The notes under the pieces were generated by a model. That model had not been told where the DNA came from, did no database searches, and saw nothing but the letters and a program-made list of their open reading frames with translations. Positions 7,327 to 14,017 of a stretch of DNA of 16,625 nt are shown piece after piece. The position numbers and the translations under genes were made by a program. The DNA is from a bacterium. GTDB taxonomy: Bacteria; Gemmatimonadota; Gemmatimonadetes; Gemmatimonadales; Gemmatimonadaceae. How positions within the stretch are numbered: the first letter of the stretch is position 1; the number at the start of each line of letters is the position of its first letter. The stretch spans positions 1-16,625 of the forward strand of contig JAJZRK010000055.1 of assembly GCA_021802745.1 (NCBI GenBank), in the 5' to 3' direction.

Positions 7327-8294
7327 CCGCCTTCGCGCGTCGATGGGGGCACGGTCTGCACGAACTGCCAGCCGAAGCGCCCCTTGATGCACAGGTTGCC
7401 GCGCGAGACATCGTGATCCGCCGGCGAGGTGGCCTTGATGATCACGTTGTCCTGTACGTGCAGGCGCAACGTGCAGCCCACGCCGCAGTACGGGCAAATA
7501 GTGTCGGTGACCTTCTGATCCTCGGGACGCCAATCGCTGGCAGCGCGCAGGTCGAACTCGGGCCTGGCCATCAGCGCGCCCGTGGGGCAGACCGCGATGC
7601 AGTTGCCGCAATACACGCACGCCGAGTCCGGGAGGGGAACGGCGCGCTCGGTGGAGATCCGCGCCTGGAACCCGCGTCCGGCGACGGCGATGGCAAAACT
7701 GTTCTGGTGATCGACGCCGCACGCCGAGACACACCGGTAACACAAGATGCACTTGCCGAGGTCGCGGATGTACAGGTCGTTATCAAGCTTGGGCGGTTGC
7801 GCCACCGTTGCCGCGAACTCGGCTGCGGGCGGTGCATGGTGCCCGGCCAAGGCGGCGTCGCGGGCGCCGCTGGCGGCCGGCGGCTGAGGTGGACCGAACC
7901 GTTCGGGATGACAGTCGTACTCGGCGAGCAGTTCGGGAATGCCCGCCGTCGTGGAGAGATCGACGCTTGACGCCAGGAACTCGAGCACCATGCGGCGCGC
8001 GTGCACCACGCGATCAGACTTGGTGTGCACCACCATGCCAGGTTCCGCCGCGCGCGAGCAACTCGGCGCGAGTACGCGGGCCCCTTCGATTTCCACCACG
8101 CAGAGACGGCACGCATTCACCGGTGTGAGCGTCTCGAAGGCGCAGAGCGTCGGGACCTCGATGCCAATGTCACGGCACGCGGCCAGAATGGTTGTGCCTT
8201 CGGCAACCGTCACGGCGCGTCCGTCGACGGTCAACGACACCGTAGGGCGCGGCGCACGCCGTGGCCGCTGCATGTCGACCAGGGTCGTTGTCAC
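7323..8294 (-). CDS. Detached N-terminal iron-sulfur part of formate dehydrogenase alpha subunit
   Basis: This 323-residue protein carries four iron-sulfur sites. An N-terminal plant-type [2Fe-2S] domain has Cys51, Cys62, Cys65 and Cys79. Two ferredoxin [4Fe-4S] motifs follow: CILCYRCVSAC (Cys182, 185, 188, 192) and CVYCGNCIAVC (Cys226, 229, 232, 236). Last comes the [4Fe-4S] motif of the molybdopterin domain, CPYCGVGC with Cys267, 270 and 274 plus Cys302 in NLCIKGRFG. It stops just after KGRFGWQFV, where a full-length alpha subunit would continue into the cofactor-binding domain that the first operon gene encodes. The His-Cys3 cluster motif common in NuoG-type N-termini is absent, replaced by about 30 residues around SSVDLSTTAGIPELLAEY. 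It should relay electrons from the active site to the NuoEF-type subunit. Start GTG 8294 was chosen because GTGA overlaps the previous stop; ATG 8273 is an alternative. Confidence 0.9.
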   Translation of the reverse strand: MTTTLVDMQRPRRAPRPTVSLTVDGRAVTVAEGTTILAACRDIGIEVPTLCAFETLTPVNACRLCVVEIEGARVLAPSCSRAAEPGMVVHTKSDRVVHARRMVLEFLASSVDLSTTAGIPELLAEYDCHPERFGPPQPPAASGARDAALAGHHAPPAAEFAATVAQPPKLDNDLYIRDLGKCILCYRCVSACGVDHQNSFAIAVAGRGFQARISTERAVPLPDSACVYCGNCIAVCPTGALMARPEFDLRAASDWRPEDQKVTDTICPYCGVGCTLRLHVQDNVIIKATSPADHDVSRGNLCIKGRFGWQFVQTVPPSTREGG

Positions 8295-10174
8295 GGGGTG
8301 ACTCCATCGTAGAGATGCAAGCGCGCAATCGCTGATTCGATGGCCGCGTACGCGGTTTGGCCAAGTCCGCAGATCGATGCATCGCGCATCGCCGAGCCGA
8401 CGTCGTCGAGCAGCGCGAGCTCCGCCTGCACGCCGCCGCGCGCCTGTCCCGTCGCGAGGCGGTGCAGCGATTCCTCCTGGCGCACGGTGCCGACACGGCA
8501 CGGCACGCACTGTCCACAGGATTCGTCGCGGAAGAAGGCGGCAATGCGCAGCAGCACCTCCTGCAGGTCCTGTTGATCGTCGAAGACCATCACCACGCCC
8601 GACCCGAGCGTGGCATTGGCCGCGCGGGCTCCCTCCATGGAGAGCGGCAGCTCGACCTCGTCGCTGCGAATGAACGTGCCCGCGGCACCACCAAGCAGCA
8701 CCGCCTGCATGCGAGGCGAGGCGCCGGCCGTGGCGAGCAGGGCTTTGAGCGACGTGCCACAGGGCACCTCGTACACCCCGGGATGTGCGACCGCGCCACT
8801 CAGGCAGAACAGCCGAGTCCCGGTTGACTGCGCGGTGCCGGTGTGCGCGTACGCGGCTCCGCCATGGCGCAGAATCGGCAGCACGTTGGCCAGCGTCTCG
8901 ACATTGTTGACGAGAGTCGGCTTGCCGAAGAGCCCGACCTGCACGGGAAAGGGTGGCTTGCTGCGCGGTTCACCGCGCTTGCCTTCGATGCTTTCGAGCA
9001 ACGCCGTTTCTTCGCCGCAGATGTATGCTCCGGCGCCGCGGCGGATCTCGATGTCGAATGCGAAGCCGCGACCCATAATGTTGGCGCCAAGCAGTCCGGC
9101 GGCACGCGCCTGCGCGATGGCCACCTGCAGCCGCGTGTGCGCCAGCGGGTACTCGGCACGCAAGTAGATGAATCCCTTTTCGCTGCCGGTCGCATAGCCC
9201 GCAATGGTCAGCGCTTCGACGACGGCGAACGGGTCGCCCGTCATCAGCACGCGATCCTTGAACGTCCCGGGTTCGCTTTCATCGGCGTTGCAGACAACGT
9301 AGTGCGGCGCGGCCGGCTGTACGCGAACGGCGTCCCACTTGCGCCCGGTGGGAAAGGCGGCCCCGCCGCGACCGAGGAGGTTTGACGCGCTGAGTTCGGC
9401 AACCACACCGATGGGACCGAGTGCGAATGCTCGGTTGAGCGCCGTGTAGCCGCCCGCCGCGCGATAGGCGTCGAGCGACGTCGGGTCGACGACGCCAACC
9501 CGCTGAAGCAGTACGAGCGAGGCGTCACCCTGCTGCGGCACCCGCGTGGCAGTCAGTGCATCGGCGACGGGTGTCTCCCCGTGAAGCAGCGCCTGTACCA
9601 TCTCGGGCGTCGCGTTGCCGAGCAGCCGCTCGCGCGCGTCGGCGCCGGCGTCCGTGACGAGCAGGGCGGGCGCCTGATCGCAGAGACCGAGGCACGGCGT
9701 GTGCATCCACGCGGGCTGGGACGGGTCGAGCGACACGTGATCGCCGCCTGGTTCGTGACCGATGGCGGGACCCACGGTGGCCTCCGCCGCGGCAGTGAGG
9801 GCGCGGCCGCCGCGACCGCGACAGCCGATGTCATCACAGACGTGCACCACGCGCCGAGGGCGCGGCGACGTGGCGAACAAGGCATAGAACGTCGCCACGC
9901 CCCATGCTTCGGCGGGCGGGATGTGCAGGCGCTCGCACACGTGTCGCAGCCCGCCTTCGCTGATCCAGCCCACACGCGACTGCAGCGCATGCAGCGCGGG
10001 GATGAGTTCGTTGCGGCGTTCGCGCATGGCGCGCCCGCCAAACCCTGCATGCGCGTCCTGCGATGCAATCCGCAGGCCGCCATCCCACCCCGATGCCGGT
10101 GTGCCGAGCACCGCGTCAACGGCCGCGCGCTCGTCGTCGGTGGGAAGTGCATCGGGCAGCTTGATGTCCATCAT
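8291..10174 (-). CDS. fdhB: NuoE-NuoF fusion, NAD-linked beta subunit of formate dehydrogenase
   Basis: This is a 627-residue fusion. The N-terminal NuoE-like thioredoxin-fold domain carries [2Fe-2S] ligands Cys113, Cys118, Cys161 and Cys165 (CDDIGC and CLGLC). From about residue 225 comes a NuoF-like part with the FMN/NADH loop NLLGRGGAAFPTGRKW (265-280), CNADESEPGTFKDR (295-308) and RRGAGAYICGEETALLESIE (378-397). The C-terminal [4Fe-4S] site is SCGQCVPCR with Cys553, 556 and 559, plus Cys602. It should take electrons from the iron-sulfur subunit and reduce NAD+, or run in reverse for CO2 reduction. Fused NuoEF beta subunits are known in soluble NAD-dependent formate dehydrogenases such as Methylorubrum Fdh1. 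The start ATG 10174 overlaps the alpha-subunit TGA as ATGA, with GGAAGG just upstream. The next gene overlaps as GTGA. Confidence 0.94.
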   Translation of the reverse strand: MMDIKLPDALPTDDERAAVDAVLGTPASGWDGGLRIASQDAHAGFGGRAMRERRNELIPALHALQSRVGWISEGGLRHVCERLHIPPAEAWGVATFYALFATSPRPRRVVHVCDDIGCRGRGGRALTAAAEATVGPAIGHEPGGDHVSLDPSQPAWMHTPCLGLCDQAPALLVTDAGADARERLLGNATPEMVQALLHGETPVADALTATRVPQQGDASLVLLQRVGVVDPTSLDAYRAAGGYTALNRAFALGPIGVVAELSASNLLGRGGAAFPTGRKWDAVRVQPAAPHYVVCNADESEPGTFKDRVLMTGDPFAVVEALTIAGYATGSEKGFIYLRAEYPLAHTRLQVAIAQARAAGLLGANIMGRGFAFDIEIRRGAGAYICGEETALLESIEGKRGEPRSKPPFPVQVGLFGKPTLVNNVETLANVLPILRHGGAAYAHTGTAQSTGTRLFCLSGAVAHPGVYEVPCGTSLKALLATAGASPRMQAVLLGGAAGTFIRSDEVELPLSMEGARAANATLGSGVVMVFDDQQDLQEVLLRIAAFFRDESCGQCVPCRVGTVRQEESLHRLATGQARGGVQAELALLDDVGSAMRDASICGLGQTAYAAIESAIARLHLYDGVTP

Positions 10175-12102
10175 GCCTTCCGAGCGGAGAGCGCGGCGCG
10201 TTCCACACGCACCGCGCACGCTTTGTATTCGGCCGTGCCGGACTTTCGGTCGTACGCGTCATTGGTCAGCACATTCGTGTTGACGCGGTCGGGAAAGTGA
10301 AACGTCATGAACACGAGTCCGGCACGAAGACCGCGGTCGATGCGCGCGGGACACGTGACGTCGCCGCGGCGTGAGACGACGCGCACCAGTGCTCCGTCAG
10401 CCAGGCCGAGGCGTGCGGCATCCTCCGGCGACAGGTCGAGCGTCTCCCCATGGTGCAGCGGTGATGCGTAGCCGCCGCTCTGCACGCCGGTGTTGTACGA
10501 CTCCAGCCGGCGGCCCGTCGTGAGCAGCAGCGGAAACTCGTCATCGGGGACTTCCGCCGGTCCTTGATGGTGCACCACGGAGAATGGCGCCAGCCGACCG
10601 CGTGCGGGTGTCTCCCAGAGCCGTCCGTGCAGGAACGACTCGCCCGGATGCGACTCGTCGGGGCAGGGCCACTGCAGGCCCCCCAGCGCTTCGAGGCGCG
10701 CATAGCTCATGCCGCCCGCCATCTGCGGCGCGACCGTGCGGTACTCGTTCCACACCTCTTCGGCGGTCGGATTGCCCAAGTCGGTGCCGAGCCGACGCGC
10801 CAACTCGCACAGAATCCATAGTTCGTCACGTGCCCCGGCGGGTGGCTCTTTCGCCTTGCGCACGCGCTGCACCCGGCGTTCGGCATTGGTGACGGTTCCC
10901 TCGGCTTCGCACCAACTGGCGGTCGCCGGCAGCACCACGTGGGCGAGTTGCGCGGTCCGCGTGAGGAAGATCTCCTGCACCACGAGATGCTCGAGTCCCA
11001 GGAGTATGTGCTCCACCTTGTGGCCGTCGGCGTCACTCTGTGCGGGGTTCTCTCCCGCACAAAGCAGTGCGGTCATCTCGCCGGCTTCCATGGCGTGCAG
11101 CATCTCGGTGAGGTTCCTGCCGTACCGCGGCTGGATGGCTACCCCGTAGTGCGCCTCGAAACACGCCCGCACCTTCGGATCGAGGATGTCCTGAAATCCC
11201 GGAAGCCGGTTGGGCAGCGCGCCCATGTCGCCGCCGCCCTGCACATTGTTCTGTCCGCGTAGCGGATTGCACCCGCAGGCCCACCGCCCAATGTGGCCCG
11301 TTAACAGACACAGATTGATGAGCGCGAGCACGTTGTCGACCGCGTTGTGATGCTCGGTGATGCCGAGCGTCCACGCAATCATGGCCCGGCCGGCCGTGGC
11401 GAATGTATGCGCCGCCTCGCGGATCAGCTCGGCGGGGACGCCGGTAATGCGCGCACCTTCGGCGAGCGTGAACTCCTCCACTGACGCCTTGTACGCCTCA
11501 TAGCCGGTGGTGGCGTTGGCGATAAACGCCTCATGGGCGAGGCCCGCGTGGATAATCTCACGCGCCATCGTGTTCGCGAGCGCGATGTCGGTGCCCACGT
11601 TGAGGCCGAGCCACACGTCTCCCCATGTGGCCGACGCGGTGCGCCGCGGGTCCATCACATAGAGTCGCGTGCCGTTGTTCACGCCCTTGAGCAGGTGCTG
11701 GAACCAGATAGGATGCGCGTTGCGCGCGTTCGAGCCCCAGAGGAAGACAACGTCGGTCTCCTCCACCGCCTGAAAGGAGTTGGTGGAACCGCCGGAACCA
11801 AAGACCGTCGCCAGACCGACGACGCTAGGTGCGTGTCACGTTCGGTTGCAACTGTCGACGTTATTGGTGCCGAACGTGACGCGCGCGAGCTTTTGCGCGA
11901 GATAGTTCATCTCGTTCGTTGACTTCGAGCAGCTGAAAACGCCCACCGCGTTGGGGCCTCTGGCGTCGAGTACGCGCTTGAAGCCGGCGGCAGCCGCGTC
12001 AAGTGCCTCGTCCCACGTGGCGGGGCGCAGAACGCCGTCTTCGCGAAGCAGGGGAGTAACGAGACGCTCATAGGCGCCGGCTGGGGCGGACCTGGTGGTC
12101 AT
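10171..12102 (-). CDS. fdhA: Selenocysteine formate dehydrogenase catalytic subunit (lacks N-terminal cluster domain)
   Basis: Read through one in-frame TGA at 11838-11836, this gene encodes 643 residues of the Mo/W-bis-MGD oxidoreductase fold. The TGA is codon 89, in NNVDSCNRT-U-HAPSVVGL, aligned with the catalytic Sec of E. coli FdhF with the conserved His next to it. The sequence continues in frame with VEETDVVFLWGSNARNAHPIW, GITEHHNAVDNV, NPLRGQNNVQGGGDMGALPN and the C-terminal cofactor domain (TTGRRLESYNTGVQSGG). It should oxidise formate to CO2 or do the reverse. The N-terminal CxxCxxxC...C cluster region normally on the same chain is missing; the protein begins near ERLVTPLLR, and the missing part is the gene at 7323-8294. 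ATG 12102 was chosen for homology. It has no clear Shine-Dalgarno sequence, and the frame stays open upstream to a GTG at 12282 with unconvincing protein sequence. If the TGA were a stop, only 88 useless residues would result. Confidence 0.92.
11806..11838 (-). promoter_or_regulatory. Bacterial SECIS element and Sec UGA codon
   Basis: In the RNA, UGA (11838-11836) is followed by 18 nt and then the loop GGUCU (11817-11813). The loop is closed by a 7-bp stem, CGUCGUC (11824-11818) with GGCGACG (11812-11806), containing one U-G pair. As I recall it, the E. coli fdhF element has the same GGUCU loop, which SelB contacts, at the same 18-nt distance. The bulged U of the E. coli stem is not obvious here. 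This hairpin would recruit SelB and Sec-tRNA to decode the UGA. Confidence 0.85.
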
Positions 12103-12150
12103 GGAAGCGTAGGAGAAATGTGACGACTGCCCGCATGGATAGGATGGAGT

Positions 12151-12191
12151 CTTGCCTAGGGGCCCTATCGTGGCAAGTGGGCGATTTGCCA
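12151..12191. promoter_or_regulatory. Inverted repeats upstream of the formate dehydrogenase operon
   Basis: TGGCAA (12171-12176) and TTGCCA (12186-12191) form an inverted repeat with a 9-nt spacer. A further CTTGCC (12151-12156) is the complement of GGCAAG (12172-12177), so the same hexamer appears three times in alternating orientation. The site is about 50-90 bp before the fdhA start, where an operator would sit. The spacing does not fit a sigma-54 promoter. No regulator can be named. Confidence 0.35.
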
Positions 12192-12345
12192 GCGGAGCGC
12201 ACGGGTGCCGCTGCACGGACGAGTCCGACGCGGGCATGCCCCAGATGAAGGAGGTGATCCTGTGGTGAGTGGCTGGATCCACTACCTGCGCCGCTCCAAA
12301 CGGGCGCAGCTCAGCCGCCCGCGCGAACGGGCAAGCGGGCGGCCT

Positions 12346-12614
12346 TCAGCGGAGGGAGCACGGCAGATGATTTCGATACGCCGTATCGGAAACAACGGCA
12401 GGGCGCACCAGCCGTTCGAGGAAGGTCTTAACTGCGTCGAACGCTTCGGACCGGTCGTTGCACTGTCCCACCTGCAGACGCTGGATCAGGCTAGCTCACG
12501 GTTGCTGTTCTCGCTGATGGTGTTGATGTCGGTGTCGGAGATGCCGACATCGATGCCGCTCAAGTCCAGTGCTGGAGCGCCGCGTCGGCGTGCAACGGCG
12601 GTGTGTGCACTTGG
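12346..12614 (-). pseudogene. Possible remnant of a small minus-strand gene
   Basis: Two adjacent frames look protein-like with C/G-ending codons. The first (12614-12486) includes ALDLSGIDVGISDTDINTIS and ends at TGA 12488-12486. The second continues LIQRLQVGQCNDRSEAFDAV-KTFLERL and ends at TGA 12348-12346. Joining them needs one frameshift near 12490-12500, and no ATG or GTG start is apparent. The second part vaguely recalls short helical antitoxin-like sequences, but I cannot assign a family. It could be chance coding character in GC-rich DNA. Confidence 0.2.
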
Positions 12615-12645
12615 CTATGCTGGTCGGCTCAGGACCCTCGGGGCC

Positions 12646-12688
12646 CCTGATCAACGTGAGGTTCGAGGTTCAGCACCTCGATGACCGG
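12646..12688 (+). pseudogene. Decayed tRNA-Ile 3' half (right boundary repeat)
   Basis: The 43 nt from cctgat to the acceptor end align without gaps to 5690-5732 of the intact tRNA-Ile, including gtgaggt-cgaggttca and cctcgatg, with about nine differences. The acceptor 3' strand reads atgaccgg, not atggccca, so pairing is lost. Upstream, ggctcagg (12626-12633) may be a trace of the D-arm, but the rest is not alignable. It is in the same orientation as the intact gene and about 7 kb away. Confidence 0.7.
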
Positions 12689-12703
12689 TGGTCATCGAGA
12701 CAC

Positions 12704-12738
12704 AGACCCCGCAACGGCCTGGCGCCGGGGCGGGGTTT
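12704..12738 (+). terminator. Terminator-like hairpin behind the tRNA remnant
   Basis: ACCCCGC (12706-12712) pairs with GCGGGGT (12730-12736), followed by TT. It lies at the same 15-nt distance from the tRNA remnant as the intact terminator does from tRNA-Ile, with similar loop sequence (acggc-tgg-gccg). The homology between the two places therefore extends past the tRNA. Confidence 0.65.
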
Positions 12739-12875
12739 CGCGTGACGCGAGCCCGCGGCTCGCGGTTGGCACGCACTGCTCGGGCACCCAAGGATGGTGC
12801 CGCGCGGGATCAAGCCAGCGATTGCCTCCGCGACCGCGGCGGTTACGTTTGTCGCGTCCCGGAGGACACCACGAT

Positions 12876-13475
12876 ATGAATATCGTCTGGCTCTTGCTCA
12901 TCGGTGCGGCGGTCATCAGCGGCGCGGTCCAGGGACACATGGCCGACGTGTCCAACGCGATGTTCAGTTCCGCCACGACCGCCATTGAACTCGCCATCGG
13001 CCTCGTCGGTGGCATGACGCTGTTCCTCGGGCTGATGCGCGTCGCCGAAGACGCCGGCTTGGTCCGGGTGCTCGCCAGGGCCCTGCGCCCCGTGTTTCGC
13101 TTCCTCTTCCCCGACGTGCCGCGCGATCACCCGGCCCTCGGCGCCATCGCCATGAATTTCGGCGCCAACATGCTCGGCCTCGGCGACGCGGCGACGCCGT
13201 TCGGCATCAAGGCGATGGAGGACCTGCAGGAGCTGAACCCGGACAAGGACACCGCGTCGGATGCGATGTGCATGTTCGTGACGCTGCACTCCACCTCGCT
13301 GCAGCTCATCCCGGTGATGGTCATCAGCCTGCGGTCTGCCGCGGGCTCGAAGAACCCGTCCGAGACGATCGTCGGCACCATCTTCGCCACGGTGGCCTCG
13401 ATGATCGTCGCCATCGCGGTGTCGAAGATGTTCGCCCGATGGTTCGCGCTGCGGCCGCGGGGAGGTGCCGCATGA
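12876..13475 (+). CDS. spmA: SpmA-like membrane protein (nucleoside-recognition/Gate domain)
   Basis: This 199-residue polytopic membrane protein has hydrophobic segments at about 3-18, 35-56, and in the last third (about 130-148 and 163-182). The family signature region MNFGANMLGLGDAATPFGIKAM lies at about 92-113. In Bacillus, SpmA and SpmB are needed for spore-core dehydration. Homologues are common in bacteria that do not sporulate, where their role is unclear. GGAGG (12861-12865) lies 10 nt before ATG 12876. The stop overlaps the spmB start as ATGA. Confidence 0.88.
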   Translation: MNIVWLLLIGAAVISGAVQGHMADVSNAMFSSATTAIELAIGLVGGMTLFLGLMRVAEDAGLVRVLARALRPVFRFLFPDVPRDHPALGAIAMNFGANMLGLGDAATPFGIKAMEDLQELNPDKDTASDAMCMFVTLHSTSLQLIPVMVISLRSAAGSKNPSETIVGTIFATVASMIVAIAVSKMFARWFALRPRGGAA

Positions 13476-14005
13476 GGGAACTCGCGAACAGCGCCTCCAA
13501 CTGGATCGTTCCCCTGCTGATTCTCGTCGTTCCGCTCTACGCCTACGCCGTGAAGCGGGTCCGCGTGTACGAGAGCTTCATCGAAGGCGCCAAGGAAGGG
13601 TTCACGATCGGCGTTCGCATCATGCCGTACCTCGTCGCGATCCTCGTCGCCATTGGCATGTTCCGCGCGAGCGGCGCCATGGACGGGCTGGTCTGGGCCA
13701 TTCGCCCGGTGATCGGCTGGACGGGATTCCCGCCCGAAGCGCTCCCCTCGTCGCTGATGCGCTCGCTCTCTGGGTCGGCGGCGTTCGCCATGAGTTCGGA
13801 AATCTTCAAGATTCACGGCCCCGATTCCTTCATCGGCCGGCTCGTCAGCGTGATTCAGGGAAGCACGGAAACGACGTTCTACATCATGGCGGTCTACTTC
13901 GGCGCCGTCGCCGTGCGCAAGACGCGGTACACGCTCGCGGGCAGCCTCATCACGGACTTCTCGGGAATCGCCGCGGCCTACGGCATCTGCCGGCTGCTGT
14001 TCTAG
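13472..14005 (+). CDS. spmB: SpmB-like membrane protein
   Basis: The 177-residue partner of SpmA is of the family's usual size. It has about four hydrophobic segments (10-25, 47-66, 140-156 and the C-terminus) and the conserved stretch SLMRSLSGSAAFAMSSEIF, then GSTETTFYIMAVYFGAV. It starts at ATG 13472, overlapping the spmA stop by 4 nt, with GGAGG just upstream inside spmA. The LD-carboxypeptidase starts 12 nt after its stop, so the three genes are probably one operon. The pair may form a transport or sensing complex in the membrane. Confidence 0.9.
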   Translation: MRELANSASNWIVPLLILVVPLYAYAVKRVRVYESFIEGAKEGFTIGVRIMPYLVAILVAIGMFRASGAMDGLVWAIRPVIGWTGFPPEALPSSLMRSLSGSAAFAMSSEIFKIHGPDSFIGRLVSVIQGSTETTFYIMAVYFGAVAVRKTRYTLAGSLITDFSGIAAAYGICRLLF

Positions 14006-14017
14006 GAGATCACGACC

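Larger units (their letters stand above)
12103..12875. other. Long stretch without a confident gene
   Basis: About 770 nt separate the divergent fdhA and spmA. Support exists for an inverted-repeat operator candidate near fdhA, a perfect AAGGAGGTGATCC (12248-12260), possible remnants of a small gene on the minus strand (12346-12614), a decayed tRNA-Ile 3' half (12646-12688) and its terminator (12704-12738), and a GGAGG ribosome site (12861-12865) for spmA. A + strand frame from GTG 12262 to 12684 would give 140 residues behind that AAGGAGG, but it runs into the tRNA remnant and has no recognisable domain, so it is not listed as a gene. Confidence 0.6.

Noticed and set aside
8295..8510. Upstream extension of the iron-sulfur gene
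   Set aside because: It would overlap the conserved NuoF C-terminus, and the GTGA junction at 8294 is a better start.
11767..11838. Reading the TGA at 11836 as a true stop, giving two separate genes
   Set aside because: Conserved formate dehydrogenase sequence continues in the same frame on both sides, the TGA is at the catalytic Sec position, and a GGUCU hairpin follows at the expected distance.
12171..12191. Sigma-54 promoter from TGGC...TTGC
   Set aside because: The distance between the GG and GC elements is 14 nt, not the 10 nt a sigma-54 site needs, on both strands.
12262..12684. 140-residue + strand gene behind the AAGGAGG sequence
   Set aside because: No recognisable domain, it ends within the tRNA remnant, and the opposite strand looks at least as coding-like. 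Kept as a finding only.
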